Origin: Dasypus novemcinctus | Taxonomy: Eukaryota > Chordata > Mammalia > Cingulata > Dasypodidae | Direction of reading: 5' to 3' | Assembly: GCF_030445035.2 (NCBI RefSeq) | Contig: NC_080677.1 | Coordinates: forward strand, 30,267,513 to 30,331,512 | Length of the DNA stretch: 64,000 nt | Shown: one piece after another, positions 1 to 11,445 of the stretch | Numbering within the stretch: position 1 is the first letter of the stretch | Layout of the letters: the number at the start of each line of letters is the position of its first letter | The notes under the pieces: model-generated | Database searches by the model: none | What the model saw: the letters and a program-made list of their open reading frames with translations, nothing else | What the model was told of the DNA's origin: nothing | Program-made: the position numbers and the translations under genes

Positions 1-1770
1 TGTTTGGAGGACTGTGAAGGATAATAAAAGAACATATTACTTACTAGCTATTAGAAAGGAAAATGAAATAATTTAAAATAAGACTGATCCTGAAGCAGGC
101 AAGAAAGGAGAAAATGAAAAGGACATATAATAGGTTGGACACAGAAAACAAGCAGCAGAATGGCAGATAAGAACTCAAATATATTAGTAATTACATTAAA
201 CTTAAATGGATTAAAATCTCCAAATAAAATACAAACGTCATCAATGAATAATAAAACAAAATTCATGTATATGTTACTTATAAGAGACTTATGTTAAATA
301 TAACATATATAGAAATATTGAAAATAATACTATGGAAAGGAAATAAAATGCATAGATAAAGAATGCTAATATAGCTATGTTACCATATGTTATTATAATG
401 TAATATATAAAAGATATAACAATCCTGAGTTTATGGACAGTAAATAACACAGCTTTACACTGTATAAAGCAAGAACTGGCAAAACTAAAAAGAGAAATAG
501 CCATATCCAAGGTCATAGTTGTAGATTTTAAGAAACACATCTTGGTAACTGATGAGATAAAAAGAGAAAAATTCACTAAATATTGGGAGATTTGAAAAGC
601 ATGAATAAAAAACTTTACCAAATTTACACATATAGAATTCTGTACCCAGCATCTGCAGGATACCCATCAATTTCCAGGGCATGTGGAACCCAATAGAGAT
701 CAAGCAGTTGCTTATAAAGCAAGTGTTAACAGATCTCAAAGAGTGGAAATCATAAAGAATGTTATATGAATAGAGTGGAATTAGGTTTGAAATTAGTAAT
801 AATAAAGAAATGTTTGGAAATTAAGCAATACACTCTGCATAACCCATGAGTAAATAAGAAATTATAGTGAAAAACTTAAATATAATAAATTGAACTAAAT
901 GATGATGAAAATATGACATATCAAAACTTGCATGATGCAGCTAAAGCTGTGCTTAGAGGGATATTTATAGTTTAACATCCATGTATTAAAAAAGAAGAAA
1001 GACTGAAAATGAACAATGTAAGTATTCATCTTGAGTAGCTAAGAAAAAGAGAACAAAATTGATTCCAAAGAAAGAAGAAAGGAAATAATAAAGATGAAAG
1101 CAAATCAATATAATAAAAAACAAATATCTAATTGAGAAAAATCAACAAAGTCAAAAATTGGTTTTTGAAATATTAATAACTCCTACCAATTCTTTTCAAA
1201 CAAAAAACAAAACAGGTAAAATTTTATAAAAATCAGGAATGCAAAGAGTAACAGTTCTACAAAACAACCACAGGTTTTTAAGGAAGAAATAATACCAATT
1301 TTATACAAATCCCTCCAGGGAACTGAAAAAGAGGGAATACTTTCCCAGTCATTTTATGAGGTCAGCACATCTTGATAGCAAAACCTGAAAAGGGACATTA
1401 CAATGAAAATCATAGGTTCATCTTTTTCATGAGTGTAGATTTCTTTAAATCCCCAACAAAATATTAGAAAAATGAATCTAGCAATACATAAACAGGATTA
1501 CCCTTCATGACCACTTTGGAATTCTTCCAGGAATTATGAGACTGGGGTAACATTGGAAAGTCAACGTAATTCATCTCCTTATCAGAATAAACTAAAACAT
1601 CCACATGATCATCTCAGCAGGTACAGAAATTGATAGTTTATCTCCAAAATAACCCAACTCAAACTTAGCATGGGGAAATTGAAAGCTTTCCCTTTGAGAC
1701 TGTAAATGTGACATGGACAACTGCTCTCATTTCTTCTAGTTAGCATTATACTGGGAGCTTCAACCACAAA
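1..1770 (+). mobile_element. Old LINE-1 fragment, ORF2 endonuclease to early reverse transcriptase region (decayed)
   Basis: The sense strand keeps recognisable L1 ORF2 signatures. Near 175-235 it can be read as the ITLN-x-NGL-type start of the endonuclease domain. Near 930-1130 there is the usual run about a dispensable region of A-rich codons, near 1310-1400 the sequence before the reverse transcriptase core, and near 1655-1765 a match to the region around the catalytic core. Many stops, frameshifts and an internal deletion near 1190-1300 show that it is dead. It begins outside the window and is truncated at about 1770. The match is from family knowledge; the subfamily is not assigned. Confidence 0.75.
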
Positions 1771-3830
1771 ACAACCTGGGAACTCCCCCGTTGAAACTCC
1801 GAACCTAAGGGTCAGAATTTGTTGAACCTCCAGAAGTGTTGGGCCTTTGAAGGGCAAAATGCCAAATTAGGCACCTTGTTTCTGGTGAGGCCTGAGGTGG
1901 CAGGAGAGTTGCATTTCCTGATGCACGTGAGAAGAAGCTCTAAGGCGTCCCTGTTACTATCTAGAATTGAGTCAAAGGGGGATCTCCTAAATGGCCTGCA
2001 GGGGGAAGGTGAGAAGAGCATCATTTCTTAGAACACAGGGAATGCTCCTGAAGGACCTCAACGTGTGTGACACGCATACAAATAGTAAAGTGTAATTATT
2101 CCCTGTATTAACACTTGCCCAAAGTCGAAGAAGCATTCTTGTTGGTTCTGCTAGGCTACCAGACCTTTGTTGTTCTGCAAAGTGTAATGGGTAAGAGGAA
2201 AATTGGAGGTAGCAGGAAGGGCTCAATTAGTAAATGCTGCTGCCAGCACCCAGGGAAAGAAAGCCAGAATACTGGTGGTTGGAAAAGGCCGGTGTTTTTG
2301 GTAAGGATAGAGAAAAGAGATGTGGAAAGCAGCCAAGGTGAGTACAATCTGCAAGAGAGTGGTGAGCAATGTGGCTTTTTAGAATAAGAACTCCAGTAAA
2401 GACCAATAAATACTTTTCAAGGCTTTTAGCAGTCAGATTCGTGCTTCTTACTGGGAAAGTAAAAAGTTCCAGTGTTAAACTCTAGTTAGATATAGAAGAT
2501 CCCCGAACTAGGATTGCCAGATAAGACAGAGGATGCCCTGTTAAAACTGAATTTTAGGTAAACAAATATTTTTTTTTAGTATAGGCATATACCCATGTCC
2601 TAAATATTGCATGGAACACGGAACATACTTATACTAAACAAAGTATTTATTATCTGCAATTCCTTTACTGGAAGTCTTGTAAATTTATTTGCTAACTCTT
2701 GCAATCCTATTACTACAAGAATTGTAAATGACATTGAGTAATTTTTATTATAAGGACACCAAAATTTATCTGTTGCAGTGTTCACTTGCATATATATATA
2801 TATATATATATTCACTTGCATTTATGTATATAAACACAGAAACAAATTGTTTCATTATACTTATTTTCTCTTTTTTCTTCTTTTTTGTTGTCTTTTTTCT
2901 TTTTTTAGTTGTATTTAATTCATTTATTTATACTTATTTTCTTTTGATAATGTTTCCTTCTAATTTATTGTGGTCAGTGTGCTCCCAAATATGAAGTTTG
3001 TGTTGCTAACAGACTGTTGAGTGAAAGGATTTTTCCATGGTTTCAAGGCACCAAAAGATGATCTGAAAGGAGGTTTGACAAGTGAAGTGGAAGGAGGGTT
3101 TATGGGGACTGTGGGAACCCAGACTGAGAAGAGGGGAAGGAGGGAAGCTCAGTGCATCCAACACAAGCTTCACAGAATGGATTCTGAGCTACTCTTACTT
3201 TGCAACTATAGCAAAAATCAAACTTCCTTTCACTGCATGTTTGCCTGCTGGAGCTCATTAACTGTGGCTGTTTTTTCTACCTCAGCAAACACTAAGTGCT
3301 GTTCTATAGAAGACACACGATTTTCCCGCTCAAGCCCAAATTACTGAACAATCATCTTCCTATCATTATAACACTTAAATTTGTTGTGGAAGAGTCTTCT
3401 TGAGTATTGGTTTCAATTCTGCTTCCTTTTCAGTACACTATTTCTCTTGCCTGAATATATTTCCTTCCCATATTTCATTTTTCTTATTTCTATCCAATTT
3501 TCCTAACTAAGCTATTGATTCCCTCTCTTGAACCATGAGCATGTTCTCTTTAGTGGGAGATATTTAAATGAATATTGCCAGTGTTTTGCAACTGTAATCT
3601 TTCCTTGAAAACCAATATTGCAAGCTCTTTATATAGGTGAATATATACTAATATAGGTTCAGCATGTCCAGAGCTCCTTTTTATGGGCTCTACCATGTAC
3701 TGGACTGAAATGTGAGTCCAATGTATACTACATTCTCTCTCTTTCTGCACTTTCATAGAGAATATAAAACTCCATTCATAAACATGACTTACAATATATC
3801 CCAGGCCCGACATTTAAAAGATCGTTCAAT
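1771..3830. other. Intergenic, no gene seen; AT microsatellite and T-rich stretch
   Basis: I see no supported exon here. An (AT)n run lies at about 2791-2812, with a TTCACTTGCAT motif on both sides, and a T/pyrimidine-rich stretch spans about 2866-2945. Two ORFs of 90 and 108 codons at 2115-2387 and 3021-3347 show no recognisable protein. The remainder is unique or too old to classify. Confidence 0.6.
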
Positions 3831-4217
3831 TTGTATGGGTATATCTTGACTGAGGAAGTCCAAATAAACAACTGAAGGAGTCAGTGTCACCACTGAAAAG
3901 AATTTATTCAACATTCACTAGATGGGAAATGCTCAAAAGATTTGTGCTGTTTACACAGGATGAGTTATAAAATGTGTGGTCCCTAGAGAGCAAAGAGAGT
4001 TTACAGCAGAGTCCCAAGGAGCCCCCTGGGAAAACCACTAGTTCATCCCATCACCTTGTCTTAGCTTGATAAACACAGAGCCCCGTATAAATAACAGTGA
4101 AGAAACACGAAGACATTTCAGCATTAGTGTTCCTTTAGAATAAGCACAAAAGCAACATTTAATGTAGGGTGTTTTTTTTCCTTAATGGAACAGAATTCCC
4201 AGTGCATATCAACATAT
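3831..4217. other. Unassigned intergenic sequence, possibly repeat-derived
   Basis: About 390 bases with short stretches that look LTR-like (for example an AATAAATTC-like reverse-strand context near 3900), but I cannot name a family or define ends. No exon is supported. Confidence 0.25.
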
Positions 4218-4665
4218 TAAAGTCTCTGAGGGAAGCAGACTTGGCCCAGTGGTTAGGGCGTCCGTCTACCACATGGGAGGTCCGCGGTTCAAACCCCAGG
4301 CCTCCTTGACCCGTGTGGAGCTGGCCCATGCGCAGTGCTGATGTGCACAAGGAGTGCCCTGCCATGCAGGGGTGTCCCCTGCATAGGGGAGCCCCATGCT
4401 CAAGGAGTGCACCCTGTAAGGAGAGCTGCCCAGTGCAAAAGAAAGTGCAGCCTGCCCAGGAATGACGCCGCACACATGGAGAGCTGACACAATAAGATGA
4501 TGCAACAAAAAGAAACACAGATTCCTGTGCCGCTGACAACAACAGAAGCAGACAAAGAAGAACACGCAGCAAAAATGGACACAGAGAACAGACAGCTGGG
4601 GGGAAGGGGAGAGAAATAAATAAAAATAAATCTTTAAAAATAAATAAATAAATAAAGTCTCTGAG
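4218..4665 (+). mobile_element. Full-length DAS-type SINE with 13-bp target-site duplication
   Basis: An intact armadillo tRNA-derived SINE. The head carries an A box (TGGCCCAGTGG, 4242-4252) and a B box (GGTTCAAACCC, 4286-4296), the internal RNA polymerase III promoter. A tRNA-unrelated body of about 270 bases follows, rich in AGTGC and GAGAGCTG motifs, and then an A-rich tail (AAATAAATAAAAATAAATC...). The perfect target-site duplication TAAAGTCTCTGAG lies at 4218-4230 and 4653-4665. SINEs have no coding capacity and move with L1 proteins. The exact duplication and clean promoter boxes suggest a fairly young insertion. Three overlapping antisense ORFs (up to 185 codons) are chance products of the GC-rich body. 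Confidence 0.93.
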
Positions 4666-5444
4666 AAGTTCTATAATAAAGACAACTTTTAATTTCTTTA
4701 ATCTAGTTTTCTCCAAAATTGCTTAAAGATTAAATCCTCTTGTTTGTAAAAAAAAAAAAAGCATTTACTCTCTCACTGGACCCATATCGCATGGGACATG
4801 CTCCTGCACAGCTGTTGAGAACTGGTTTTCGAATGTTACTTAGTGGGCAGCAATGGAGTAAAAATGCCCTCCATGCAGGAGAGTCTTTAGCTGGTTCTGA
4901 AATATTTCCTTTCTGGAATGACAAAACTATTGCCTTTTCCTTATTTTCTGGTTAGTATAAGAATGATCAACAAAGTCTTACTTAAACCCACTGAATTTAA
5001 GTGTTAAGTCTTTGTATAACTTCTTGCATATGAGACAGAACTTGATCTGTATAAAAGTGGAAGATGAAAGTCAAAATTATACTGCCTACGGAATCACCTA
5101 ATTTCCTTCACTTTTCCACATCTATACACATCATTCCAAGAGCCAAGTTCCATCTCTGAATTCTTGCCAGAGCACATTTTCATATGCCTGCTAAACATGT
5201 CTGCCTGTACCTTGAACTCAAAATGTCCATAATTAAACCCATCATCCAGGGAAACTCCTTTCCTGATTTCTTCAGGGAAGTAATTGACAAAGCCAGTCTC
5301 ACTGGGACCTAGGTTAGAAACCTCAGGGCTATTATTATTTCTCCTTCTTTGCTTTGTCTCCCTAAGCCAAGCAGTTGCCAGGTCTCACAAATTTTACCCC
5401 TTTACAAAGTCACCTCTTTCCACATCTATCATGACACTCTGGGT
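4666..5444. other. Intergenic, no gene or clear repeat seen
   Basis: Unique-looking sequence with a 13-base A run at about 4748-4760. I recognise nothing else. Confidence 0.5.
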
Positions 5445-5668
5445 CAGGGGTTGGCAAACTTTTTTGTAATAGGGCCAGATAGTAAATATATTTGGCTTTG
5501 TGAGCCATATGGTTTCTATTGCAACTACTCATCTCTGCCATGGTAGCTCATAAGCAAGCACAGATAATAACTATCTGAATGTGTGTGGCTGTGTTGCAAT
5601 ATAACTTCATTTACAAATATACGCTGGCTGGATATGGTGAAGAACTGTAGTTTTCCAACTTTTGTCAA
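5445..5668 (+). mobile_element. Ancient non-autonomous DNA transposon relic (hAT-like MER element)
   Basis: The stretch beginning CAGGGGTTGGCAAACTTTTT, passing GGGCCAGATAGTAAATAT and ending in a reverse-complement-like AGTTTTCCAACTTTTG, matches a very common mammal-wide element with terminal inverted repeats of the TTGGCAAACT type. I assign the hAT/MER group from memory and leave the subfamily open. It has no coding capacity. Confidence 0.6.
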
Positions 5669-5744
5669 ACTTCTTTATCTTCAAAGTTAGAAGTTCCTTT
5701 TGTTTAAAGATTGACAGTTCTATTTGTTCAAATGCTTTGCAAGC

Positions 5745-5905
5745 TCCCAGCCATCCAACACTGTAAATATTGTTTTCTTAATTGGTAGAGGAGGAAACTA
5801 GGTTTGGAGGGATTAAGTGACTTCCAAAGATCCCATAGAGATTATGTGGTAGAGCCAGGATGCAAGCTTCTGTTTTCTGCCAGAAAATCAACCTCTCTGT
5901 CCATG
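5745..5905 (+). repeat. MIR SINE fragment
   Basis: The core GAGGAAACTAGG, then AAGTGACTTCCAAAG, then GTGGTAGAGCCAGGATGCAAG follow the MIR consensus in sense orientation. It is diverged and truncated at the 5' side. Confidence 0.7.
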
Positions 5906-6310
5906 GACCACTATCTGGACCATTGTCTCTCAAAGGCTTCCAAACCTTTTGCCTCCATCCTCAACAATTCATCCTCATAATATGACCAAACCATTTTTCT
6001 AAGGCATGGCCTGGGTCATGCTGTCTCTGCACATAAGACTTCAATGACTCTCTGTTTCTCAGTTGGGTTCAGCATCTTATCTAGTCTTCAAGACCTTCTA
6101 CAGAAGAGTTACAATTACATCTCAAGCCCTCACTACCTGGTAGTTCTACTGAAATCCTACCCTGTTACCCAAGGCTTACTTTATATGTCCCTTCTCTGTG
6201 AGGAATTTTCAGAACTGCCTAACATAATGATTGGGGTTCTTCGGGAAGTAGTTTCGGGGGTAGCATTTTAGTATGCAGGATACTTAATAATGAGTGTCCT
6301 TGGGGGTTAG

Positions 6311-6750
6311 CCTGGAAGGGAGGCTGCACTGGCTAAATTTATATGCCAACTTGGCTAGTTTTTGGGGTCCAGTTCTTTGGTCAAACACTTGCCTAGGTGT
6401 TGCTTGGGAGATGTTCTATAGATGGGATTGCATCTACAGTCAATCTACTTTAAGGTGATTGTCCTTAATAATTTGAGTAGGACACATCCAATACATTGGA
6501 GGCCATAAAGCAAAGAACTCAGGGTTCTAAGAAAAGGAAGAAATTCAGACTCAAGACTTTGTCATCAACTCTTACCTGAATTTCCAGCCTTTTGGCCTGC
6601 TCTACAAAACCGAGACTTGCCAGTCCTCACAGTCACATGAGCCAGTTGCTATTTCTTTAAAATAAATCTCTTTCCTGTTTTTTTCTCTCTCTGCATATAT
6701 ATATATGCTATTGTTTATGTTTCTCTGGAAAACACTGACTGATACAGGAA
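6311..6750 (+). repeat. Ancient interspersed repeat, LTR-like, family not assigned
   Basis: The element runs from TGGCTAAATTTATATGCCAACTTGG to CTCTGGAAAACACTGACTGATACAG. It includes AAATAAATCTC followed by a short AT microsatellite (about 6695-6708). A reverse-complement relative occurs at 22172-22560. The pattern is that of a mammal-wide LTR or similar repeat, but I cannot name it with confidence. A 75-codon ORF to its left (6044-6271) is not supported as a gene. Confidence 0.5.
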
Positions 6751-7157
6751 AGGAAGAAATCAGGAGCTGCAATGAAGAAGACCTATCAACAAATTCAGTC
6801 CACACAAGAGGAGTTCTGGAGCTAAAATTGTCCTTAAGAGGTGTCAGGGTTGAGCCAAGACGATAGACGTTTTACTCCCCTATAAACCAGTGAGTGGATG
6901 TGGGTTGGACAAGTGGCTTTCTGCAGATTCGAGAAAATCCCTGAAGGGGTTGGCAGCTGAAGGTTGTATGCAGCCAGCACTCCCAGAAGCTGGGGCAAGA
7001 CTTTCACTGAAAGAGGATTATAAAAATATTCCCCATATCAACCACATGTTGAATGTCTTTATAACTCCTTGATTCAACATTTCTTGTTTGGTGCATACTT
7101 GCATTTCTGTATTTCCATAGTTTCATTATCTCCTTCATTTTGAGCTCCTTGAGATAC
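6751..7157. other. Intergenic, no gene or clear repeat seen
   Basis: Unique-looking sequence. Nothing supported. Confidence 0.4.
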
Positions 7158-7653
7158 AGTTTTTTCCCCCATTTTTTTATTACCTTTTTTAAAAAAAGAT
7201 ACAAAGATCACACAAAATGTTACATTAAAAAAATGTAAGAGGTTCCTATTCCCCACACCCCCCACTCCTCCCATATTGACAACTTCTTTCATTAGTGTGG
7301 TACATTCATTGCATTTGATGAGTACATTTTGGAGAACTGCTGTACTGCATAGATTATAGTTTACATGGTAGTTTACACTCTCTCCCAGTCCATCCAGTGG
7401 GTTATGGCAGGACAGATAATGTCCTGCATCTAACCCTGCAATATCATTCAGGACAACTCCAAGTCCCCAAAATGCCTCCATATCACACTTCCTTTTCCCT
7501 CTCCGTGCCTGCAGCAACTCCATGGTCACTGTCTCCACATCAATGATATAATTTCTTCCATTGCTAGAGTCACAATAATTCTATAGTAGAGTACCAGTAA
7601 GTCCACTATAATCCATACTTTATTCCTCCATCCTAACGACACTGGGATGGTGA
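7158..7653 (-). mobile_element. L1-type 3' region, copy A, left part
   Basis: From a T-rich left end (the A-tail on the minus strand) rightwards, this sequence is homologous to 40030-40470 elsewhere in the window. Shared marks include ACAACTCCAAGTCC, ATACTTTATTCCTCCATCCT and AGTAAGTCCACT. I interpret the family as the 3' part of an armadillo or xenarthran LINE-1, inserted in minus orientation and truncated at its 5' end. The copy is split by the solo LTR at 7654-8080. The 154-codon ORF at 7074-7538 overlaps the repeat and is not a gene. Confidence 0.65.
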
Positions 7654-8080
7654 TGATATGGCCTGTGAGTGTATTCAAGCTTATCTAATTGTGTATTCAA
7701 GCTTGCTTAGTTTTCTGAAAGTCAATTAAGTAATATAGGCTCTGCATGTATTCAGGAAGGATGTGGGCCATATGTGTATTCGAGCTTACATTCAGGAAGG
7801 ATGAGGGCAGTATGTGTATTCGAGTTTACCTAGTGTCCTAAAGCCCCTAGGCCCTAAGAAACTGAAACCTGATCTAACAAGGAAAGTCGTTTTGCTTCAA
7901 AAGCACAGCCTGACCCCTGACCCTAAATTCTCTGCATAAAAGGGACCTGAAAATGCTGCTCGAGCTCAGTCTTTGGACAGAAGTCACTGTGCCTGGCCAG
8001 TCATAATAAAAATTCCTTCTCAGAAGAGTCATCCTGGTCTTCAATACTGCAATCACTGGGTCCTTTCAACTGCCACAACA
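7654..8080 (+). mobile_element. Solo LTR of an endogenous retrovirus (427 bp), inserted in the L1 copy
   Basis: The insert begins TGATATGGCC and ends CCACAACA, is flanked by a 4-bp duplication GTGA (7650-7653 and 8081-8084), and interrupts a sequence that is continuous in the related copy at 40010-41166. It has LTR anatomy: two 40-bp-period direct repeats in the U3 part (7750-7788 and 7790-7828), a TATA-like CATAAAA (7935-7941), and an AATAAA poly(A) signal about 70 bases on (8005-8010). A 4-bp duplication is usual for gammaretrovirus-like (ERV1) elements. No internal retroviral sequence remains, which fits recombination between two LTRs. It encodes no protein. Confidence 0.85.
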
Positions 8081-8084
8081 GTGA

Positions 8085-8563
8085 TGTCCACTCAACCTCT
8101 AAATCGAGAGGGGCCTAGATCCGATATGGCTGATGGATGGGATTCTCCTGCTTGCAGCTGTAGACTCTCTCGGTTCCCTGGTTTGGTGGATGACGATCCT
8201 CACCTCCTTGTTAGCTGACCTGGGTAAGTCCAACGAACTGGAGAGTAGGTGTTGCAACTCTGCTGAGGCTCAGGGCCCAGCTAACACATAGACAGTCCAG
8301 AGATTTAAGTCTCCTGAGCATACACCAACCCTAGCGCCAACCACAGGTTCAGTAAAATTGACAGAAGAGGCATGCATAGAGAGGTCACATCTGAGTCCAA
8401 CTCCATCACACTCAGGAGCACAGATTCCAAAGTAGGGCCCACTGGCAAGGCACTGAACTCCAGATCTATCCGCCATGACCACAGGCCTTGGGTGTCTCCG
8501 TAGCCCTCAGGAGCATCACTACCTGGGGTTGTATCTACTTTGGCTGTGAGAGATAGTTTTGAA
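8085..8563 (-). mobile_element. L1-type 3' region, copy A, right part
   Basis: This resumes the copy interrupted at 7653 and aligns with 40475-40945. Shared marks include GCTGAGGCTCAGGGCC, CAGTCCAGAGATT, CACATCTGAGTCCA and TTGTATCTACTTT. Sequence identity with copy B looks moderate, so both copies are not recent. ORFs of 70-89 codons on both strands are shadows of the repeat. Confidence 0.65.
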
Positions 8564-8574
8564 AGAACATGCAC

Positions 8575-8765
8575 TTGGCTTGAATCTCAGCTTTGCCTGT
8601 TACTAGCTGCATAACCCTGGGAAAACCACTTACCTGCCTGGACTTTGGTTTCCTGATTTGAAAAATCATAGTACTTACTTCATAGAGTTGTCATGGGAGT
8701 AAGATAACATGGCAAACACAAGGAGCTTGGGTCATAGGAATGCTCGATAAGTATGAGTGTCATCC
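8575..8765 (-). repeat. MIR SINE
   Basis: Reverse-orientation MIR: TTGAATCTCAGC, TTACTAGCTGCATAACCCTGGG, TTTCCTGATTTGAAAAATCATAGTA and a downstream TGCTCGATAAGTAT-like end. Confidence 0.75.
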
Positions 8766-9599
8766 CTCTAGAGGGAAGAGACTCACTCTGGCAGCCCTAA
8801 AGCAATTGTCCTAGCTCCTTACACATAAAAGGCACTTGCTACATCTTTGTTGAATTGAATCATTGAAAACTCTAAGTTCCTCCCAACAGGAACTGGGTAG
8901 ACTGCCTATCCCACCTTGTTGGCTCTAACCTAGAGACTTTGGAAAGAGAAATAAGGGAAGAGAGTGAGGGGTGGGAATCAAGAGAGGGAGGATAAAGGAT
9001 CTTTTAAGGCTTCTTTGTTTGTATAGGTTTGAGTGTCTGTATATGCAGGAGGCCGTTGAGACCACCGGGTAAACACTTCGTGAGTGTCTCCTGTTGAAAA
9101 TTCATCACCTAAAGACCATCTGTCTTAAGAGTCATAGGATGGCAATAGAATCACAAAAATTAACCAAGGCCTTTGTTCTCAGAGCTGGCAGTGCTAGTGA
9201 CAGCTCTGGCCCTGGTCTTGAGGCTATAATCTCTTTTGCAGCAAACAGCAGTGTACGTCAACTCTAAAAGCCACCCAGTTTGACAACAAATGATTTAAGC
9301 TCTGAGGGTGACAAGAAGACCATATTTTATTGGGTTGGCTCTGAGGACTTACTTTTTGGCATTTTATATCAGATGGGCAAAAATGCCTACGGTAGCAGAT
9401 GGGAAGTGTCAGGCTGGAAGGTTTTTTTTCCTTTTTTTTTTAAATCACAGCTTGCAACAAAGGATAGAAACTGGTGCTGGCTTTCTACATTTTTAAAAGA
9501 ACTTTTTAACATTCTCATTGTCCACATTCATCTAAGTGTAGTATTGGTTATCTCAGAGTTAACCCTGATACTATCTTAGAGCCCATTAAAGAATTTATG
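8766..9599. other. Intergenic, no gene seen
   Basis: Unique-looking sequence. ORFs at 9280-9579 and 9308-9496 cross a T-rich run (about 9420-9442) and have no recognisable product. Confidence 0.5.
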
Positions 9600-10062
9600 G
9601 TAGATTGAGTCTCCTACCCCTACAAAACACATGTTAACTTTAATCCTCCTCCCTGTGGGTGTGAACCTGTTTGTAAAGAAGATGCTTTGAAGACGTTATT
9701 GCTAGTTAAGGTATGACCAGTTGAATCAGCTGGATGGTGACCTTTATTACTGGAGGCCTTAGGAAGAGGGGAAATTCAGAAGTGCAAAGAGCACACCGGC
9801 GGAGAATCAGAGTCAGTGGAAACCTCAAGGGCAGGTGCAAGAGAGATGGCCCTGTGGCAGGGAGCGGATGTACAAGCCCAGGAGCTCCAGGGGCCGAGGC
9901 GAGCCAGCACCAGAACGCTGCCACCTTCAGGGAGAAAGCAGGACCTTACTGAAGCCTTGATTTTGGACATCAGCCTCAAAAACAGTGAGACCATAAACTC
10001 CTGTTGTTAAGTCAACCCACGGGTAGTGTTTGTTGTAGCAGCCCCGGCAAACCAAGACAGAA
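9600..10062 (+). mobile_element. LTR relic, MaLR-like
   Basis: The order TTGAGTCTCCTACCCC, ACAAGCCCAGGAG, CTTGATTTTGGACATCAGCCTC, then CCTGTTGTTAAGTCAACCCACGGG-like and GCAGCCCCGGCAAACCAAGACAG at the end is the characteristic layout of MaLR-class mammalian LTRs. GC-rich middle sequence opens overlapping ORFs of 64-72 codons on both strands, which I do not consider coding. Confidence 0.55.
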
Positions 10063-10546
10063 GCTGATCATGGATCTAGAATACTATTGCTCAGACACTT
10101 CTAAGAAAACTCTGGGGCTGGGAGCAACTTCTTGCTTTATTTGAAAATTAATCAATCCTTTCTATGGAAGATTATAAAATGAATTTTGCAAACAACGAAA
10201 TTTTCCAATGCATAAGACTGCCTTTCTTGTCATTTTTGCTGCCTCAAATGCAAAACCACAGCACACCTTTGTGTGGACTGTGCACTGCCCAAAGACCACC
10301 AGCCAGGGAGGCGAGTGGAGACCAAAGTCTAGAGTGCGTTGCAGAATTCCAGCTCCATGCCGCTGGGCTGCATCCGCTGCGAGGGGATGCCTTTTCCGAA
10401 CAGAGGCCCTGCTCAAACGCATTGAAGACAAGGCATTTTCATGATTCATTTCTCCTTATTATGTCTGAAAATTCAAAAGAGCTCAAAGAAAAATACCAGA
10501 TGGGAAGGCAAAGAAGTGGATATAGTTATAAAAGGGCAACTCAAGG
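10063..10546. other. Intergenic, no gene supported
   Basis: Three overlapping ORFs (134, 95 and 78 codons; 10162-10568) fall here, on both strands, with no recognisable domain or splice context. Overlap on both strands and moderate GC argue for chance. The right end contains one side of the duplication flanking the next SINE (10531-10546). Confidence 0.45.
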
Positions 10547-11099
10547 GAAGCAGATGTGGCTCAAGTGAAAGGCCTCTACCTACCATATGGGAGGATCTGG
10601 GTTTGATACCTGGGGCCTGCTAGTGAAAAAGGAGAAGAGAAAGCTTGCCTGCATGGTGAGCCAATGCCTGCATGGCGAGCTGAGTGCCCGCACGGTGAGC
10701 CGAGTGCCCACTTGAGTGCCTGCATTGTGAGCCAGTGCCTGTGCAGCAAGCCAGTGCCCGCATGGTGAGCTGAGTGCCCATGCAGCAAGCCGAGGACCAT
10801 GCGGTGAGCCAGTGACTGCTCAAGTGAGTCAAACAGCCAGATGATGACGTAACAAAAGAGAGGTGAAGAGGAGAGTCAAGGTGAAGCACAGCAGAGACCA
10901 GGAGCTGAGGTGGTGCCGTTGACAGGGAACCTCTCTCCATATCAGAGGTCCCCAGGATCAAATCCCAGTGAATCTGAGAGGAGAAAGATGAGAAGAAAAG
11001 ACAAAAAGAGAAATAGAAAGAGACGTTCACACAGAATGGACAGAGACAGCAAAAACAGCAGGGCAGGAAAGAGAAAGGAGGGAGGGGGAGGGGAAGGGA
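10547..11099 (+). mobile_element. Expanded DAS-type SINE with internal minisatellite
   Basis: The head GGAAGCAGATGTGGCTC, a B-box-like GGGTTTGATACC and a purine-rich tail mark a DAS-type SINE of about 553 bases, longer than the 422-base copy at 4231. The extra length is a degenerate tandem array (about 10650-10830) of roughly 20-base units such as TGCCCGCATGGTGAGC, at least seven times. Possible degenerate target-site duplications, AAAGGGCAACTCAAGG (10531-10546) and AAAAGGCAATTTGAGG (11100-11115), agree at 12 of 16 positions. An antisense ORF of 196 codons (10620-11210) is an artefact of the array. Confidence 0.8.
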
Positions 11100-11224
11100 A
11101 AAAGGCAATTTGAGGAAACCTTGTGGTGTTGAAACTATTCTACCTCTTGACTGGTGGTAGATGCACTGGCTTACACATGCGGTAACATCGAGAACGTAAG
11201 GCACATGCATACACTCCCCTCCCC

Positions 11225-11445
11225 CCCCCCACGTAAATGAATAAAGTAAAACTGGGGGAATCTGACTAAGATCAATGGATTTGTCAATGTCAGTTCTCCG
11301 GTTGAGGTACTGCCCTAAAGTTTTTGCCAGAGGTTACCATTGAAGCAAGTGGGTGGAGGGCACACGGGATCTCCAGTATTCCTGATAGCTGCATGTGAAT
11401 CTACAGTCATCTCAGAATTAAAAGTGTAATTAAACAAGAAAAGAT
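11225..11445 (+). repeat. L1-type 3' end fragment
   Basis: CACGGGATCTCCAG, GCTGCATGTGAATCTACAGT and CATCTCAGAATTAAAAGTGTAATTAAAC fit the 3' end of an old L1 in sense orientation. A 10-base C run lies just before it (about 11221-11230). Confidence 0.5.

Noticed and set aside
4231..4305. Functional tRNA gene
   Set aside because: The tRNA-like heads cannot fold into a full cloverleaf with a proper acceptor end and are followed by SINE bodies and tails.
4159..4716. 185-codon minus-strand ORF
   Set aside because: Exactly antisense to the DAS SINE and its tail. A repeat shadow.
7074..7538. 154-codon minus-strand ORF
   Set aside because: Partly over the L1-type 3' region; no protein similarity recognised.
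10620..11210. 196-codon minus-strand ORF with repeated His/Ala/Gly-rich units
   Set aside because: The repeats come from the minisatellite inside the DAS SINE.
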